Shown here: one piece after another, positions 51,583 to 60,378 of the stretch
Position numbering within the stretch: position 1 is the stretch's first letter
Layout: the number at the start of each line of letters is the position of its first letter
From: Lentzea flava
GTDB taxonomy: Bacteria > Actinomycetota > Actinomycetes > Mycobacteriales > Pseudonocardiaceae
Direction of reading: 5' to 3'
Assembly: GCF_014648475.1 (NCBI RefSeq)
Contig: NZ_BMRE01000002.1
Location: 434,001 to 498,000, forward strand
Length of the DNA stretch: 64,000 nucleotides
Made by a program: the position numbers and the translations under genes
Notes under the pieces: model-generated
The model's input: only the letters and a program-made list of their open reading frames with translations
What the model was told of the DNA's origin: nothing
The model's database searches: none

Positions 51583-52347
51583 TTACCAGGCGCCCTCGTC
51601 GCCGTACGCGGAGATGAGGGCGAACCGGTAGCCCATCAGGGCGGCGGCGACCTCACGTGGCTGGTGCGCAGGACGCACCAGCCCCTCGCCGAGCACCTTC
51701 GGCCGGGGCAGGTCCATCCCGATCAACTCGGGCGACCGCTTCAGCAGCGCCACGGCGATCTCGGCGGCGTCGGCGAGCATCTCCTCGCCCGGCAGCTCGA
51801 TCATGTCCTGCATCAGGCCCACGACGAACGCGGGCAGCTTCTCCGGCACCGCGCACGCCAGGGCCACGAGGCACGCCACCCGTTCGGACGCGAGCGCCTC
51901 GAAGATCTTCGGCGCGCCCTGGGAGACGGCGTGCCGGGTCTGGGTCAGCCAGTCCGGCGCGGTGCGGGGGAGTTCCCGGCCGAGAGCGTTCCACCGGCGG
52001 TGCGTGCGCCGGCCGTCCTCGGTGAAGCCCTTGCCCGCCAACGCCATGGCGGCGAGCAGGAAGATCACCCGATCGCGTACATCGGCGGCGACCTTGTACG
52101 AGGCCCCCAGCTCCACCAGGTACGGCACGGCGCAGAACGAGGCCTCGGAGACCGTGTCGTCGGTCAGCAGTCGATCGGCCAAAGAGGAGAGAGCGTCGAG
52201 GCGGACGTCCGCGCTGGGGTCCATCAGGGAGCGCAGGAGACGGGGCACGCGACCGGCGCCACCCCGGCCGTCGTAGACCTCGGTCCAGGAAATCCTGTCG
52301 AGTCCGCGCAACGGGTCAGGCCGTTGCCAGGCACGCGGCAGCTCCAT
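51583..52347 (-). CDS. HEAT-like helical protein, unknown function
   Basis: A 254-residue soluble protein. Repeated helical pairs (VPRLLRSLMDPSADVRLDALSSL, VPYLVELGAS, VACLVALACAVPEKLPAFVV in part) follow the HEAT/Armadillo spacing, suggesting a protein-interaction scaffold. The start at ATG 52347 is only 62 bp from the divergent DNA methyltransferase gene. Function and partner are unknown. Similar short HEAT-like proteins occur beside many unrelated genes in actinobacteria. Confidence 0.65.
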   Translation of the reverse strand: MELPRAWQRPDPLRGLDRISWTEVYDGRGGAGRVPRLLRSLMDPSADVRLDALSSLADRLLTDDTVSEASFCAVPYLVELGASYKVAADVRDRVIFLLAAMALAGKGFTEDGRRTHRRWNALGRELPRTAPDWLTQTRHAVSQGAPKIFEALASERVACLVALACAVPEKLPAFVVGLMQDMIELPGEEMLADAAEIAVALLKRSPELIGMDLPRPKVLGEGLVRPAHQPREVAAALMGYRFALISAYGDEGAW

Positions 52348-52397
52348 AGGGCGGAAAGGTACGGGATGTCAGGGAAGGCTCCTCGGAGCCTCGCCCG

Positions 52398-52403
52398 TAC
52401 GAT
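52398..52403 (+). promoter_or_regulatory. -10 box TACGAT of the DNA methyltransferase gene
   Basis: TACGAT, 6 nt, GTG 52410: leaderless geometry. It favours the second of two consecutive GTG codons (52407/52410) as the start. Confidence 0.45.
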
Positions 52404-52409
52404 CTCGTG

Positions 52410-53615
52410 GTGTCCTTCTCGGTGGCCGACATCTTCTCGGGTGCGGGTGGCATGAGCTACGGCTTCCACGCCCACCGCGACTTCCGGGTCGTGGGTGCCG
52501 CCGACGCGCAGATCGGCAAGCCGTCCTCGCGCCTGGGTTCGTTGCGCTGCAACGACACGTACCGCGCGAACATCGGCGTCGACCCGCTGGAGGTCGACCT
52601 CTCGAAGGTGTCCCCGGCGGCGTTGCGGGAGGTGTGGGGGCTCCGCAGAGGTCAGCTCGACGTGCTGCTGGCGTGCCCGCCGTGCTCGGGCTTCAGCCGC
52701 ATCACCGCGCAGAACCACGTGCGCGACGACCCGCGGAACTCGCTGGTCGGCCGGATCGCGGTCTACGCGGAGGAGCTGCGGCCGAAGGTCGTGCTCGTCG
52801 AGAACGCCCGCGAGCTCGTCAAGGGCAAGCAGCGTCACCACTTCGACAGCCTGGCGCAGGAACTCACCCGAATCGGTTACTCGGTCGCGGGCGGCACGCA
52901 CATGCTGTCCAAGTTCGGCCTGCCGCAGCTGCGGGAACGAACGCTGATGGTGGCCGTCGACGCGGGCCTGCCGTTGCTCACGATGGACGACCTCTGGGAG
53001 GGCAGGGTCGTCCGCCCGTCCGCCATCACGGTCCGCCGCGCGATCGGCAAGCTGCCCCCGGTCGAGGCCGGCCAGGCGCACCCGGAGGACCCCATTCACG
53101 TCTCGCCGACGTTTTCTCAGGACCGCAGCCTGGAAAGAATGCGGGCAATTCCTGCGAACGGCGGTTCCTGGGCGGATCTGCTGCGGTCTCCGGAGACCGC
53201 GGAGTTGTTGAATCCGGCACAACGCAAGATCGTCGAACAACAGAACTGGGGTTCTCACCCGGACGTGTACGGCCGGATGTGGTGGGACGAACCCGCGCGG
53301 ACGATCAAACGCGAATGCGGCCACGTCGGCAACGGCCGTTATGCCCACCCCGAGCAGCACCGCCTCTGCACGGTCCGCGAGATGGCGCTGCTGCAGGGCT
53401 TTCCGCGGCAGTTCAGGTTCGACGTGTCCATTCTGGGCAACGCCTACCGGCACGTCGGCGACGCCGTGCCGCCGCTGATCGCGTACCAGCTGGCAGGGCT
53501 GACGCGGTGGATCCTCACAGGTCGGCGCCCCGAAGCCCTCGAGATGTGCCTGCGCGGCACTTCTCTGCGTCCCGGCGACATTCGACCGGTGGAAGTTACC
53601 GAAATGGTGGCGTGA
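52410..53615 (+). CDS. DNA (cytosine-5) methyltransferase, orphan
   Basis: A 401-residue C5-MTase. ADIFSGAGGMSYGF is motif I (SAM), LLACPPCSGFS motif IV with catalytic Cys92, VLVENARELV motif VI (ENA instead of ENV), LPQLRERTLMVAVD motif VIII (QxRxR), a variable target-recognition region from about 200 to 290 with low similarity to known enzymes, WDEPARTIKREC motif IX and NAYRHVGDAVPPLIA motif X. All core motifs are intact. No restriction endonuclease or Vsr gene is adjacent, so it is an orphan; the HEAT-like gene is divergent. The recognition site is unknown. Confidence 0.93.
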   Translation: MSFSVADIFSGAGGMSYGFHAHRDFRVVGAADAQIGKPSSRLGSLRCNDTYRANIGVDPLEVDLSKVSPAALREVWGLRRGQLDVLLACPPCSGFSRITAQNHVRDDPRNSLVGRIAVYAEELRPKVVLVENARELVKGKQRHHFDSLAQELTRIGYSVAGGTHMLSKFGLPQLRERTLMVAVDAGLPLLTMDDLWEGRVVRPSAITVRRAIGKLPPVEAGQAHPEDPIHVSPTFSQDRSLERMRAIPANGGSWADLLRSPETAELLNPAQRKIVEQQNWGSHPDVYGRMWWDEPARTIKRECGHVGNGRYAHPEQHRLCTVREMALLQGFPRQFRFDVSILGNAYRHVGDAVPPLIAYQLAGLTRWILTGRRPEALEMCLRGTSLRPGDIRPVEVTEMVA

Positions 53616-53925
53616 TCGATGAACCGCGCGTGCCCGCCATCCGTAGCGGGACGCGGCAATTGATAACTGTTCGGCAACGAATCTATCGTCACCTGACAAA
53701 TCGAATCCATCGTGGACCTATCCACTGTGGACACCCTGAGTAGATTTTCGCTGGTCACACAAGGTTTGTAGTAGCCCCCATACCTCACTCCATCGGGTGT
53801 AACTCGATCGGATAGTGTCCGCTCGCTTCCTGTCGGTTCAGTGTCGATCTCGACGTGCCGACCGTCCCGACGGGCGAACTGTCTTCCCACCGCGTTCGGG
53901 CTAACTTCAGCGAGCAAGGAGACCC
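53616..53925. promoter_or_regulatory. AT-richer upstream region of the thioester surface-protein gene
   Basis: 310 bp with no gene, distinctly lower in GC than its flanks. It contains two near-identical 12-mers, CGAATCTATCGT (53678-53689) and CGAATCCATCGT (53702-53713), 24 bp apart, and TTGATA (53660). These may be regulator sites. GATAGTGTCC (53810) is a possible -10 region. Confidence 0.4.
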
Positions 53926-55134
53926 ATGGCTTCCCGGTTGAGGATCGGCGCGGCGCTGCTCGGCGCCTCTGCCGCCCTGTCGTTCTCGGCCCTCCCGGCC
54001 TACGCCGACGTCAAGATCACGCCGGACCGCGGTGGTCAGGAGCGTGGCCACGACGTGTGGCTGAAGTCTGCCGACCCAAAGCCGAAGTTCAAGCAGGAGA
54101 CCACCTCGGTGATCAAGCTCCGCATCGAGGACGACAAGGACCGCTCCAACGTCCTCGCCTACTGCGTTGAGCTGCCGACCCCGCTTGAGGACAAAGATGT
54201 TCTCAAGGAAGTGGACTGGGACAAGCACCCCGGCAAGGACACCAAGTTCAAGGGTGACAACCCTGGCAAGGTGCTCTGGATCCTGAACCGGTCCTACCCG
54301 AACAAGTCGGTGAAGGACGTCAAGGAAGAGTTCAAGATCAACGACCTGGACAAGGAAGACGTCATCGCCGCCACGCAGGCCGCGCTCTGGCACTTCTCGG
54401 ACAACTTCGGCCTCGACGTCGGCAACGAGAAGAACGACCCCCAGGTCATCGAGCTCTACAAGAAGTTCGTCGAGAAGGCCACGCCGGAGGCCGCGCCGAA
54501 GCCGACGCTGACGATCAGTCCGGAGTCAGTCGAGGGCAAGCCGGGCCAGAAGCTCGGCCCGTTCGAGGTCAAGACCACTGCCACCGAGGTCAAGCTGACC
54601 GGGAACCTGCCCAAGGGTGTGACCGTCGTCGGCGAGGACGGCAAGCCGCTCGAGGTGCAGCAGAAGTCCGACGTGCTCTCGGTCAAGGGTGTCGAGAACA
54701 TCTCCAAGTTCTACGTGAACGTGCCGGAGGGCACGCCGGACGGCCAGGCCGCCTTCAAGCTCTCGGCCAATGCCGACATCGCGGTGGGCAGGCTCTTCGT
54801 CGCGCACAACGAGAAGTCGGACGACGTCGCGCAGTCGCTCGTCGTCGCGCAGCCGCAGAAGGCCGAGGTAGAGAAGGAAGCCAAGGCCAGCTGGAAGGCC
54901 GGCGCCGTGCCGACCACGACGACCACGACGACGACCACCACGACCACGACGGAGACCACGACTCCGACCACCACGACCACCCCGGCCGCTCCGGCTCCGG
55001 GTGGCAGCACTGACGACCTGGCTTCGACCGGTGCGTCGATCCTGTGGCCGCTCGTCGGTGGTCTCGTGCTCGTCGGCGCCGGTGTCGGTGCGCTGTTCGT
55101 GGTGCGCCGCAAGAAGGCCGGTGCTGCTGAGTAA
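53926..55134 (+). CDS. Thioester-domain surface protein with LASTG sorting signal
   Basis: A 402-residue exported protein. The signal peptide ends at AYA (about residue 27). The thioester domain (about 28-185) has Cys80 in AYCVELPTPL and Gln151 in ATQAALWHFSD, the Cys-Gln pair that forms an internal thioester able to bind host or cell-surface amines covalently. A second all-beta domain spans about 190-310 (TLTISPESVEGKPGQ). A Thr-rich spacer leads to LASTG (365-369), a helix and RRKKAGAAE. AAGGAG 5-10 nt before the ATG is a good ribosome site. A terminator follows. A promoter-rich region precedes the gene. Confidence 0.9.
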   Translation: MASRLRIGAALLGASAALSFSALPAYADVKITPDRGGQERGHDVWLKSADPKPKFKQETTSVIKLRIEDDKDRSNVLAYCVELPTPLEDKDVLKEVDWDKHPGKDTKFKGDNPGKVLWILNRSYPNKSVKDVKEEFKINDLDKEDVIAATQAALWHFSDNFGLDVGNEKNDPQVIELYKKFVEKATPEAAPKPTLTISPESVEGKPGQKLGPFEVKTTATEVKLTGNLPKGVTVVGEDGKPLEVQQKSDVLSVKGVENISKFYVNVPEGTPDGQAAFKLSANADIAVGRLFVAHNEKSDDVAQSLVVAQPQKAEVEKEAKASWKAGAVPTTTTTTTTTTTTTETTTPTTTTTPAAPAPGGSTDDLASTGASILWPLVGGLVLVGAGVGALFVVRRKKAGAAE

Positions 55135-55151
55135 TCAGCACCCCCAAGACG

Positions 55152-55190
55152 AACGCCCCCAGGGTCCGCGCCGGCCCTGGGGGCGTTTGC
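55152..55190 (+). terminator. Terminator of the thioester-protein gene
   Basis: AACGCCCCCAGGG (55152-55164) pairs with CCCTGGGGGCGTT (55175-55187) and is followed by T residues, located between convergent genes. Confidence 0.85.
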
Positions 55191-55201
55191 CGTTCAGCGC
55201 C

Positions 55202-56539
55202 TCATCGGCGGCTGATGCCGGCCACGCTGATGTCGCCGTCGGCGATCGCGACGTCTCGTTGTGAAGACGCGCCGGAGAAGATCGCCCGTGCGGGATCGCG
55301 GAAGTTCTCCACGACCTCGACGCGCTGCACCGGCTTCGCCGTCGGGATCACGGTCTCCGGCGTCCACGTGCAGCCGAACCGCACCAGGTAGGTGTTCACG
55401 TTCGGCTTTCCGTCCTCGGTGGCGTACACCCGCCAGGTGAACGGGTCGACCGGTTCCATCTCACGGGTGCGCAGGCCCCGTGCGACCTCCTTGGTCTCCC
55501 ACGCGCGACCGTTCCAGGTGGACAGGTAGTTGCGCAGCGGCCCGTTGGCGGGGTCGCCCATGAACCACAGCAGGAACGGCTTGCCCAGCGTCGTGCCGAC
55601 GAGCTGGATGTAGTCCGGCGACTTCACGTTGTTCGGCAGCGTCAGCGGGGTCTCCGCGACCTTCAGGTGCTGCTCCTGGTCGGCGTCGTCGATCTGGGTG
55701 CCCAGATCGCGGCCCGAGGCGGAGTAGAAGTGCAGGTTCCGCGGGTCGAACCACGTGTAGTAGATGTTGCGGTGGTACCGGTCGTGCAGGTGTCCTTCCG
55801 GGCCACCACCCGCGAGCGTGTAGACGATCCGCACGCGGCCGTTGTCCTCCTGCCGCAGCTGACCGATGTAGATCTCGTTCATGTTGTCGGCGCGGGAGGT
55901 CGAGCCGATCGCGAACCGGTCACCGGTCAGTTCCGTGGAGGTCTTCCACGTCCTGCCGTTGTCCTTGGACACCACGTAGAGCATCGGACGCGTGTCCGTG
56001 GGCGTCGTGTGGTCGAGGTCGCGGGTCGTCTCGCGGTAGAAGACGTAGATCGTGCCGTCACGTGTCACGAACGGCATCGGGTACGTGGCCGCGTTCTTCG
56101 AGATCAGCGTCTCTTCCCAGACGCCGTCCGCCGAGTTGGGCTGGGGCGAACGGGACATGCGCAGCTCGACGTTGTGCATGCCGCGGAAGATCAGCAGGTG
56201 CCCGTCCTTCGCCTGCACCATGGTCGGGTAGTTGTGCGAGTCCTTGTCCCCGTCCGCGACCCGGTTGGGCGCGGACCAGGTGGCCTTGCGGTGGTCGTAC
56301 GTCTGGACGTAGCTGTCCTCGTACTGGCCGGCCCACGAGATGAAGGTCTTCCCTACCTTGCGGTCGTACACCCCACCCGCGACCGGGCGCCGGTCGCTGC
56401 GGGCCGCGACGTTCGTGGCCGTGGTCGTCACCGTGAACTTCGCCTTCCCCTGCACGTCGGCCGTGGCGTGGGCCGAAGGGACTGCGACGAGCGGCAACAG
56501 CAGTACAGCGGACATAACTCCACGCAGGAGCCGTGTCAT
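55202..56539 (-). CDS. Secreted BNR-repeat (sialidase-like propeller) protein
   Basis: A 445-residue exported protein. The signal peptide ends near AHATA (about 26). The remainder has repeated blades (SWAGQYEDSYVQTYD, PTMVQAKDGHLLIFRG, PFVTRDGTIYVFYRE, SKDNGRTWKTS) typical of BNR-4 beta-propeller proteins (glycan lyase/hydrolase-related). No clear catalytic motif of true sialidases is present. ATG 56539 starts the signal sequence. It is convergent with the thioester protein gene and divergent from the antitoxin-like gene by 165 bp. A role in polysaccharide binding or breakdown is inferred. Confidence 0.82.
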   Translation of the reverse strand: MTRLLRGVMSAVLLLPLVAVPSAHATADVQGKAKFTVTTTATNVAARSDRRPVAGGVYDRKVGKTFISWAGQYEDSYVQTYDHRKATWSAPNRVADGDKDSHNYPTMVQAKDGHLLIFRGMHNVELRMSRSPQPNSADGVWEETLISKNAATYPMPFVTRDGTIYVFYRETTRDLDHTTPTDTRPMLYVVSKDNGRTWKTSTELTGDRFAIGSTSRADNMNEIYIGQLRQEDNGRVRIVYTLAGGGPEGHLHDRYHRNIYYTWFDPRNLHFYSASGRDLGTQIDDADQEQHLKVAETPLTLPNNVKSPDYIQLVGTTLGKPFLLWFMGDPANGPLRNYLSTWNGRAWETKEVARGLRTREMEPVDPFTWRVYATEDGKPNVNTYLVRFGCTWTPETVIPTAKPVQRVEVVENFRDPARAIFSGASSQRDVAIADGDISVAGISRR

Positions 56540-56704
56540 GTGGCTTGTCCTCCTGGTTCTGGCCGCGACGGCGGCCGACCAGGCGGCGGCGGGGCCATCA
56601 TCGTTGTCGCCGAGCCGACTTGTCCAGGCGGAGTTAGCGTGATCGCGGCTATCACCACGCGGGGTCGTCTCGGGTACCCTGCGTCAGGAGCGGAGGAGCA
56701 CCAC

Positions 56705-56878
56705 ATGAACTTCGACGAGATCAAGAACAAGGCCATGGACCTCGCCGAGCAGCACCACGAGCAGGTCGACAAGGGCGTGGACGCTGCGGCTGATTTCGTC
56801 GCAGGCAAGTTCGGTCACGAAGAGCAGGTCGACTCGGTCGCCGAGAAGATCAAAGACATCCTTCCGGGTGGAGAGTGA
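56705..56878 (+). CDS. MT0933/Rv0909-type antitoxin-like small protein
   Basis: A 57-residue protein: MNFDEIKNKAMDLAEQHHEQ, then VDKGVDAAADFVAGKFGHEEQ and a short acidic end. This is a single amphipathic helix pair typical of MT0933-like antitoxins. In mycobacteria the partner toxin is an SRPBCC-like protein; none is adjacent here. GGAGGAG lies 5-11 nt before the ATG. The stop overlaps the GTG at 56875, a potential start of the next gene. Confidence 0.8.
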   Translation: MNFDEIKNKAMDLAEQHHEQVDKGVDAAADFVAGKFGHEEQVDSVAEKIKDILPGGE

Positions 56879-56955
56879 ACTCCTTCAACGCCACTGACGC
56901 AGGGCGGGCGACCCCGAACGGGGAGACCCGCTCTCCTTCTTCCCGCAGGCCGGAG

Positions 56956-57516
56956 ATGATCACCTGGCAGGGCCTGCACGAGCCACGCCTGGAGCAGGTG
57001 CGGCTGCTGCTGTCGAGCGACCAGCGCCTGCGCGCCTCCGGCCGCATGGTGGCCGCGGGCCCCGACGAGCAGTTCAACGCCTCCTTCGAGGTCTCCGTCG
57101 GCGAGAGCGGCCAGGTCACCCGCCTGCTGCTGCGCACGGCGACGGTGCTCGAGGAGCGCCAGTGCTCCCTGTCGAGGACCGAGGACGGCGCCTGGCTCGT
57201 CGACCACGGCCAGGGCGCCAAGCGCGAGACGTTCAACGACGCCCTCGACGTCGACGTCCAGTTCGCGGTCCTGTTCAACACCATCCCGATCAGGCGCCTC
57301 AACCTGCACCGCGAGGAAGGCGAGTACGACCTCCCGGTCGTGTGGGTCTCGCTGCCCGACCTGTCGGTGAAGGTCGTGACGCAGACCTACAAGACGATCT
57401 CGGTGGGCGCCGAGGAGTCGGTCGTGCGGTTCCGCAGCGGTGGGTTCGAGCAGGACATCAAGGTCGACCAGAACGGCCTCGTCGTCGACTACCCGTTGAT
57501 CTCGAAGCGGATCTAG
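56956..57516 (+). CDS. Putative glycolipid-binding domain protein
   Basis: A 186-residue single-domain protein. ITWQGLHEPRLEQVRLLL begins the domain; the body is beta-rich (FEVSVGESGQVTRLLLR, RTEDGAWLVDHGQG, VDVQFAVLFNTIPIRRLNL), and the end is DQNGLVVDYPLISKRI. This matches the glycolipid-binding family. ATG 56956 is preferred because it starts at the domain; GTG 56875 would overlap the small gene's stop (GTGA) and add a disordered 27-residue leader, which is possible. No ligand is known. Confidence 0.78.
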   Translation: MITWQGLHEPRLEQVRLLLSSDQRLRASGRMVAAGPDEQFNASFEVSVGESGQVTRLLLRTATVLEERQCSLSRTEDGAWLVDHGQGAKRETFNDALDVDVQFAVLFNTIPIRRLNLHREEGEYDLPVVWVSLPDLSVKVVTQTYKTISVGAEESVVRFRSGGFEQDIKVDQNGLVVDYPLISKRI

Positions 57517-57523
57517 CACGGCG

Positions 57524-57563
57524 CCGACCACGCACCTGCCCATCTCGGCCAAGGCGTGGTCGG
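57524..57563. terminator. Hairpin between convergent genes
   Basis: CCGACCACGC (57524-57533) and GCGTGGTCGG (57554-57563) pair perfectly over 10 bp, between the glycolipid-binding and S9 peptidase genes; it can serve both strands. Confidence 0.6.
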
Positions 57564-57587
57564 CGGTCCTGACGTGAGGGCCGGTCG

Positions 57588-59702
57588 CTAGACCATCTCT
57601 CCCAGCACCTCCGGGTCGATCACGATCGGCGCGGGCCGGTAGGCCGGCGGCTCCACGCCCATCAGCGTGCGCACCAGGAAGTCCCAGCAGCGCGTCCGCA
57701 CGTAGGCCAGCCTGTCGATGAACAGGTGCTCGGCCCCCGGCACGATGAGCAGCTCGAAGTCCTTGCCCGCGGCGATCAACGCGTCGGCCAGCCGCAGCGT
57801 GTGGTCCGGGTGCGCCGTGTCGTCCAGCTCGCCGTGCACCAGCAGCAGCTTGCCCTCCAACCGGTCCGCGATCTCGGTGTTGGACGCGCGCACCCACGCC
57901 TCGCGGTTGCCCGCGCCGTCGCACGACTCCGCCCAGCCCAGCCCGATGCACCGGGCGTCGTGCGAACCGGACAGCGCCACACCGGCCTTGAAGGTCTCGG
58001 GGAAGGCCAGCATCGCCCGTCCCGCCGCGAAGCCACCGCCCGAATGGCCCATCACGCCCACGCGGTCGAGATCCATCCACGGACGCGTCTCCGCCAGCTG
58101 GTGCAGGGCCGCGACGTGGTCCTCCAGGCTGCCCGCGTCGGCAAGGCGGCCGTACGAGTGGTCGAGGAAAGCCTTGCTGCGGCCAGGAGTGCCGCGGCCG
58201 TCCAGGGCGACCACCACGAAACCCAGTGCTGCCAACGGTTCCGCGTCCAGCCCCATGCCGCCGGGGTCGAAGCACGGGTCGACGCGCGTGACCTGCGGAC
58301 CGGGATAAACGTTGTCCACCACGGCATAGCTGCCGGACGGGTCGAACCCGCGCGGCTTGTACAGCACGCCGTAGATGTCGGTCTCGCCGTCCGCCGCCTT
58401 GACGCAGAAGCGTTCCGGTGCGGTCCAGCCGGTCTCGACGAGGCGGGTGATGTCGGCGCGTTCCAACGAGACCAGCACGCGGCCGGTCCAGTCGCGGACC
58501 GTCGTCACCGGCGGTGTGTCCACAGTGGACGCCGAGTCGACGAAGTACGCCTTGTTCTCCGACACGGTGACGACGTGGTCCAGCTTGTCGTCGGTGACCA
58601 GGGCGAAACCGCTGCCGTCCAACGAAACGCGGCACACCGTGCGGCGGTACGGGTCCTCCTGGACCAGACCCGACGCGGTGAAGTACACGACCCGGGAAGC
58701 CTCGTCGACGTGCAGGATCTCGCGCACCAGCCACTGACCGGACGTGACCTGGTTGAGCAGTTCACCGGTCTGCAGGTCGTAGCGGTAGAGGTGGCCCCAG
58801 CCGTCGCGCTGCGAGAACCACAGCACCTCGCCGGCCAGCACGCGCACGATCGGGGCGCCGTACATCCACTGGTTGGGGCTCATGCGGTTGGACCCGGTCT
58901 CGCTCAGCACCACCCTGACCTCGCCGGTGCGGGCGTCCATCCGGTGCAGGGTCAGGGAGTGCTGGTCGCGCGGCCTGCTGATGAAGTACACGGCCGAGCT
59001 GTCCTGCGCCCACCACGCCCAGCCGAGCATGATCGGGGAAAACTCCGGCATGAGCAGCGGTGACGTCCGGGCGCGGACCATCGTGCCTTCCGCGACGTCG
59101 AAGACGACCAGCTCGGCCAACGGCATGTGCTCGTCGCCGGGGTAGGCGTACCGCTGCGTGTGCACCCGCGGTGCGCTGCCGTCGGCCGGTCGGGACTCGA
59201 TCAGGTGGGTCTCGCGGGTGTCGCGCTGGTCGGTCCGGTGGGCCATCACCTTCGTGGAGTCGGGCGACCAGGCGACCGCCGGCGGCATGTGCGGCAGGCC
59301 GAACTTGCGCATCAGCGTGCCGTAGCTGCCGGAGTCCGGGCCGTAGCCGTAGCCGTGGTTCTCCGCGCCGTCGGTGGTCAGCGCCCACTCGCGCTCACCG
59401 GAACGCGCCCACAGGTCCTCCCCGCGCCGGGACACCGCGACCTTGCCGTCGGGGGAGGACACCTCCAGCGGGTTGCCAGGCGCCGGCAGGAACGGGGTGG
59501 GGTCGAAGCCCGGCTGACGGGTGCCCGCCGCCGGGTCGACCAGGACGAACCGGCGATCGGCGCCGTCGCGGACCTGGTACCAGAAGCGGGCGCCGCCCTC
59601 GATCCACTGTGGACGGACCTTGTCGCCGACGACCAGCTCGCCCGGGGTGGCCGAGCGGCGGAGGAGCTTCTCTGCTGCCTGGTAGTTCTCGGTGGTGCTC
59701 AA
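57588..59702 (-). CDS. S9 family peptidase (dipeptidyl-peptidase IV-like)
   Basis: A 704-residue cytoplasmic serine peptidase. The N-terminal propeller (about 1-440) has repeats such as VAWSPDSTKVMAHRTDQ and MYGAPIVRVLAGEVLWFSQRDGWGHLY in part. The catalytic domain carries VVALDGRGTPGRSKAF, GVMGHSGGGFAAG (Ser554), LLVHGELDDTAHPDH (Asp) and VPGAEHLF (His). DPP IV family enzymes release X-Pro or X-Ala dipeptides. The start is TTG 59702 with GGGGAGAAAACG just upstream, the only good ribosome site. It is followed by no gene on its strand; the DUF4097 gene lies upstream, 26 bp away, so they may be one operon. Confidence 0.92.
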   Translation of the reverse strand: MSTTENYQAAEKLLRRSATPGELVVGDKVRPQWIEGGARFWYQVRDGADRRFVLVDPAAGTRQPGFDPTPFLPAPGNPLEVSSPDGKVAVSRRGEDLWARSGEREWALTTDGAENHGYGYGPDSGSYGTLMRKFGLPHMPPAVAWSPDSTKVMAHRTDQRDTRETHLIESRPADGSAPRVHTQRYAYPGDEHMPLAELVVFDVAEGTMVRARTSPLLMPEFSPIMLGWAWWAQDSSAVYFISRPRDQHSLTLHRMDARTGEVRVVLSETGSNRMSPNQWMYGAPIVRVLAGEVLWFSQRDGWGHLYRYDLQTGELLNQVTSGQWLVREILHVDEASRVVYFTASGLVQEDPYRRTVCRVSLDGSGFALVTDDKLDHVVTVSENKAYFVDSASTVDTPPVTTVRDWTGRVLVSLERADITRLVETGWTAPERFCVKAADGETDIYGVLYKPRGFDPSGSYAVVDNVYPGPQVTRVDPCFDPGGMGLDAEPLAALGFVVVALDGRGTPGRSKAFLDHSYGRLADAGSLEDHVAALHQLAETRPWMDLDRVGVMGHSGGGFAAGRAMLAFPETFKAGVALSGSHDARCIGLGWAESCDGAGNREAWVRASNTEIADRLEGKLLLVHGELDDTAHPDHTLRLADALIAAGKDFELLIVPGAEHLFIDRLAYVRTRCWDFLVRTLMGVEPPAYRPAPIVIDPEVLGEMV

Positions 59703-59728
59703 CGTTTTCTCCCCAGTGTTCGGAAAGG

Positions 59729-60334
59729 TCAGAGGCTGCGAGCGGTGATGTCGCCGTACGAGGTGGTGGCGCGGATCGTCAGGTCGGTGGTGCCGTCGTT
59801 CTTCAGCGAGTTCTGGATGCGCCCGTAGGAGGTGCCCGCATCCAGCGAGGCGGAGAGACCGGCGGCGACGCCGATGGTGATGTCGCCCTTCTGCGTGCTG
59901 ATCTCCGCGGAACCGCTGAGGCTGCCGACGGTCACGTCACCGGCCTGCGTGCTCACCCGCAGGCCCTCGGCCTCGTCGATCTTGATGTCGCTCTGCGCCG
60001 CCTCGAAGGCGATGTCACCGAGCCTGCCGACACCGCGGAACTCCGCGGCGGCCGCCTTGGCCTCGACACCGGAACCGGTGGGCAGCTGCACGGTGACCTC
60101 GACGGAGCCGGACGGGCCGAGGATCTGGTTCCCGGCCTTGCTCCTGATCCGCAGGACACCGTCGGCGAACTCGACCTCGGTCTGCTCGGCGGCCTTCACG
60201 TCGCGGCTTTTCGAGGTGTTCGAGGGACGGACCTCGACGGTGGTGTCGGAGCGGTCGGCGGCGATGAACTGGACGAGGCCCGCGGGGATGTCGAGAACGG
60301 CGGTGATCGGGGCGGGGGTGGCGAACTTCTGCAT
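59729..60334 (-). CDS. DUF4097 family beta-repeat protein
   Basis: A 201-residue right-handed beta-helix-like protein with no signal peptide: repeated strands VEVRPSNTSK, LRIRSKAGNQ, GDIAFEAAQSDIKID, GDVTVGSLSGSAEIST, TSYGRIQNSL and SYGDITARSL. DUF4097 proteins often occur with regulators or ABC genes and have unknown function. CAGGAG is 7-12 nt before the ATG. It is divergent from the two-HTH regulator over a region of repeated GTTGC sites, so it is likely regulated by it. The S9 peptidase gene follows 26 bp downstream. Confidence 0.82.
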   Translation of the reverse strand: MQKFATPAPITAVLDIPAGLVQFIAADRSDTTVEVRPSNTSKSRDVKAAEQTEVEFADGVLRIRSKAGNQILGPSGSVEVTVQLPTGSGVEAKAAAAEFRGVGRLGDIAFEAAQSDIKIDEAEGLRVSTQAGDVTVGSLSGSAEISTQKGDITIGVAAGLSASLDAGTSYGRIQNSLKNDGTTDLTIRATTSYGDITARSL

Positions 60335-60378
60335 CTCTGGCTCCTGTGGCTCGTTGTTTCTGATGAGCGAAAAGCTAC

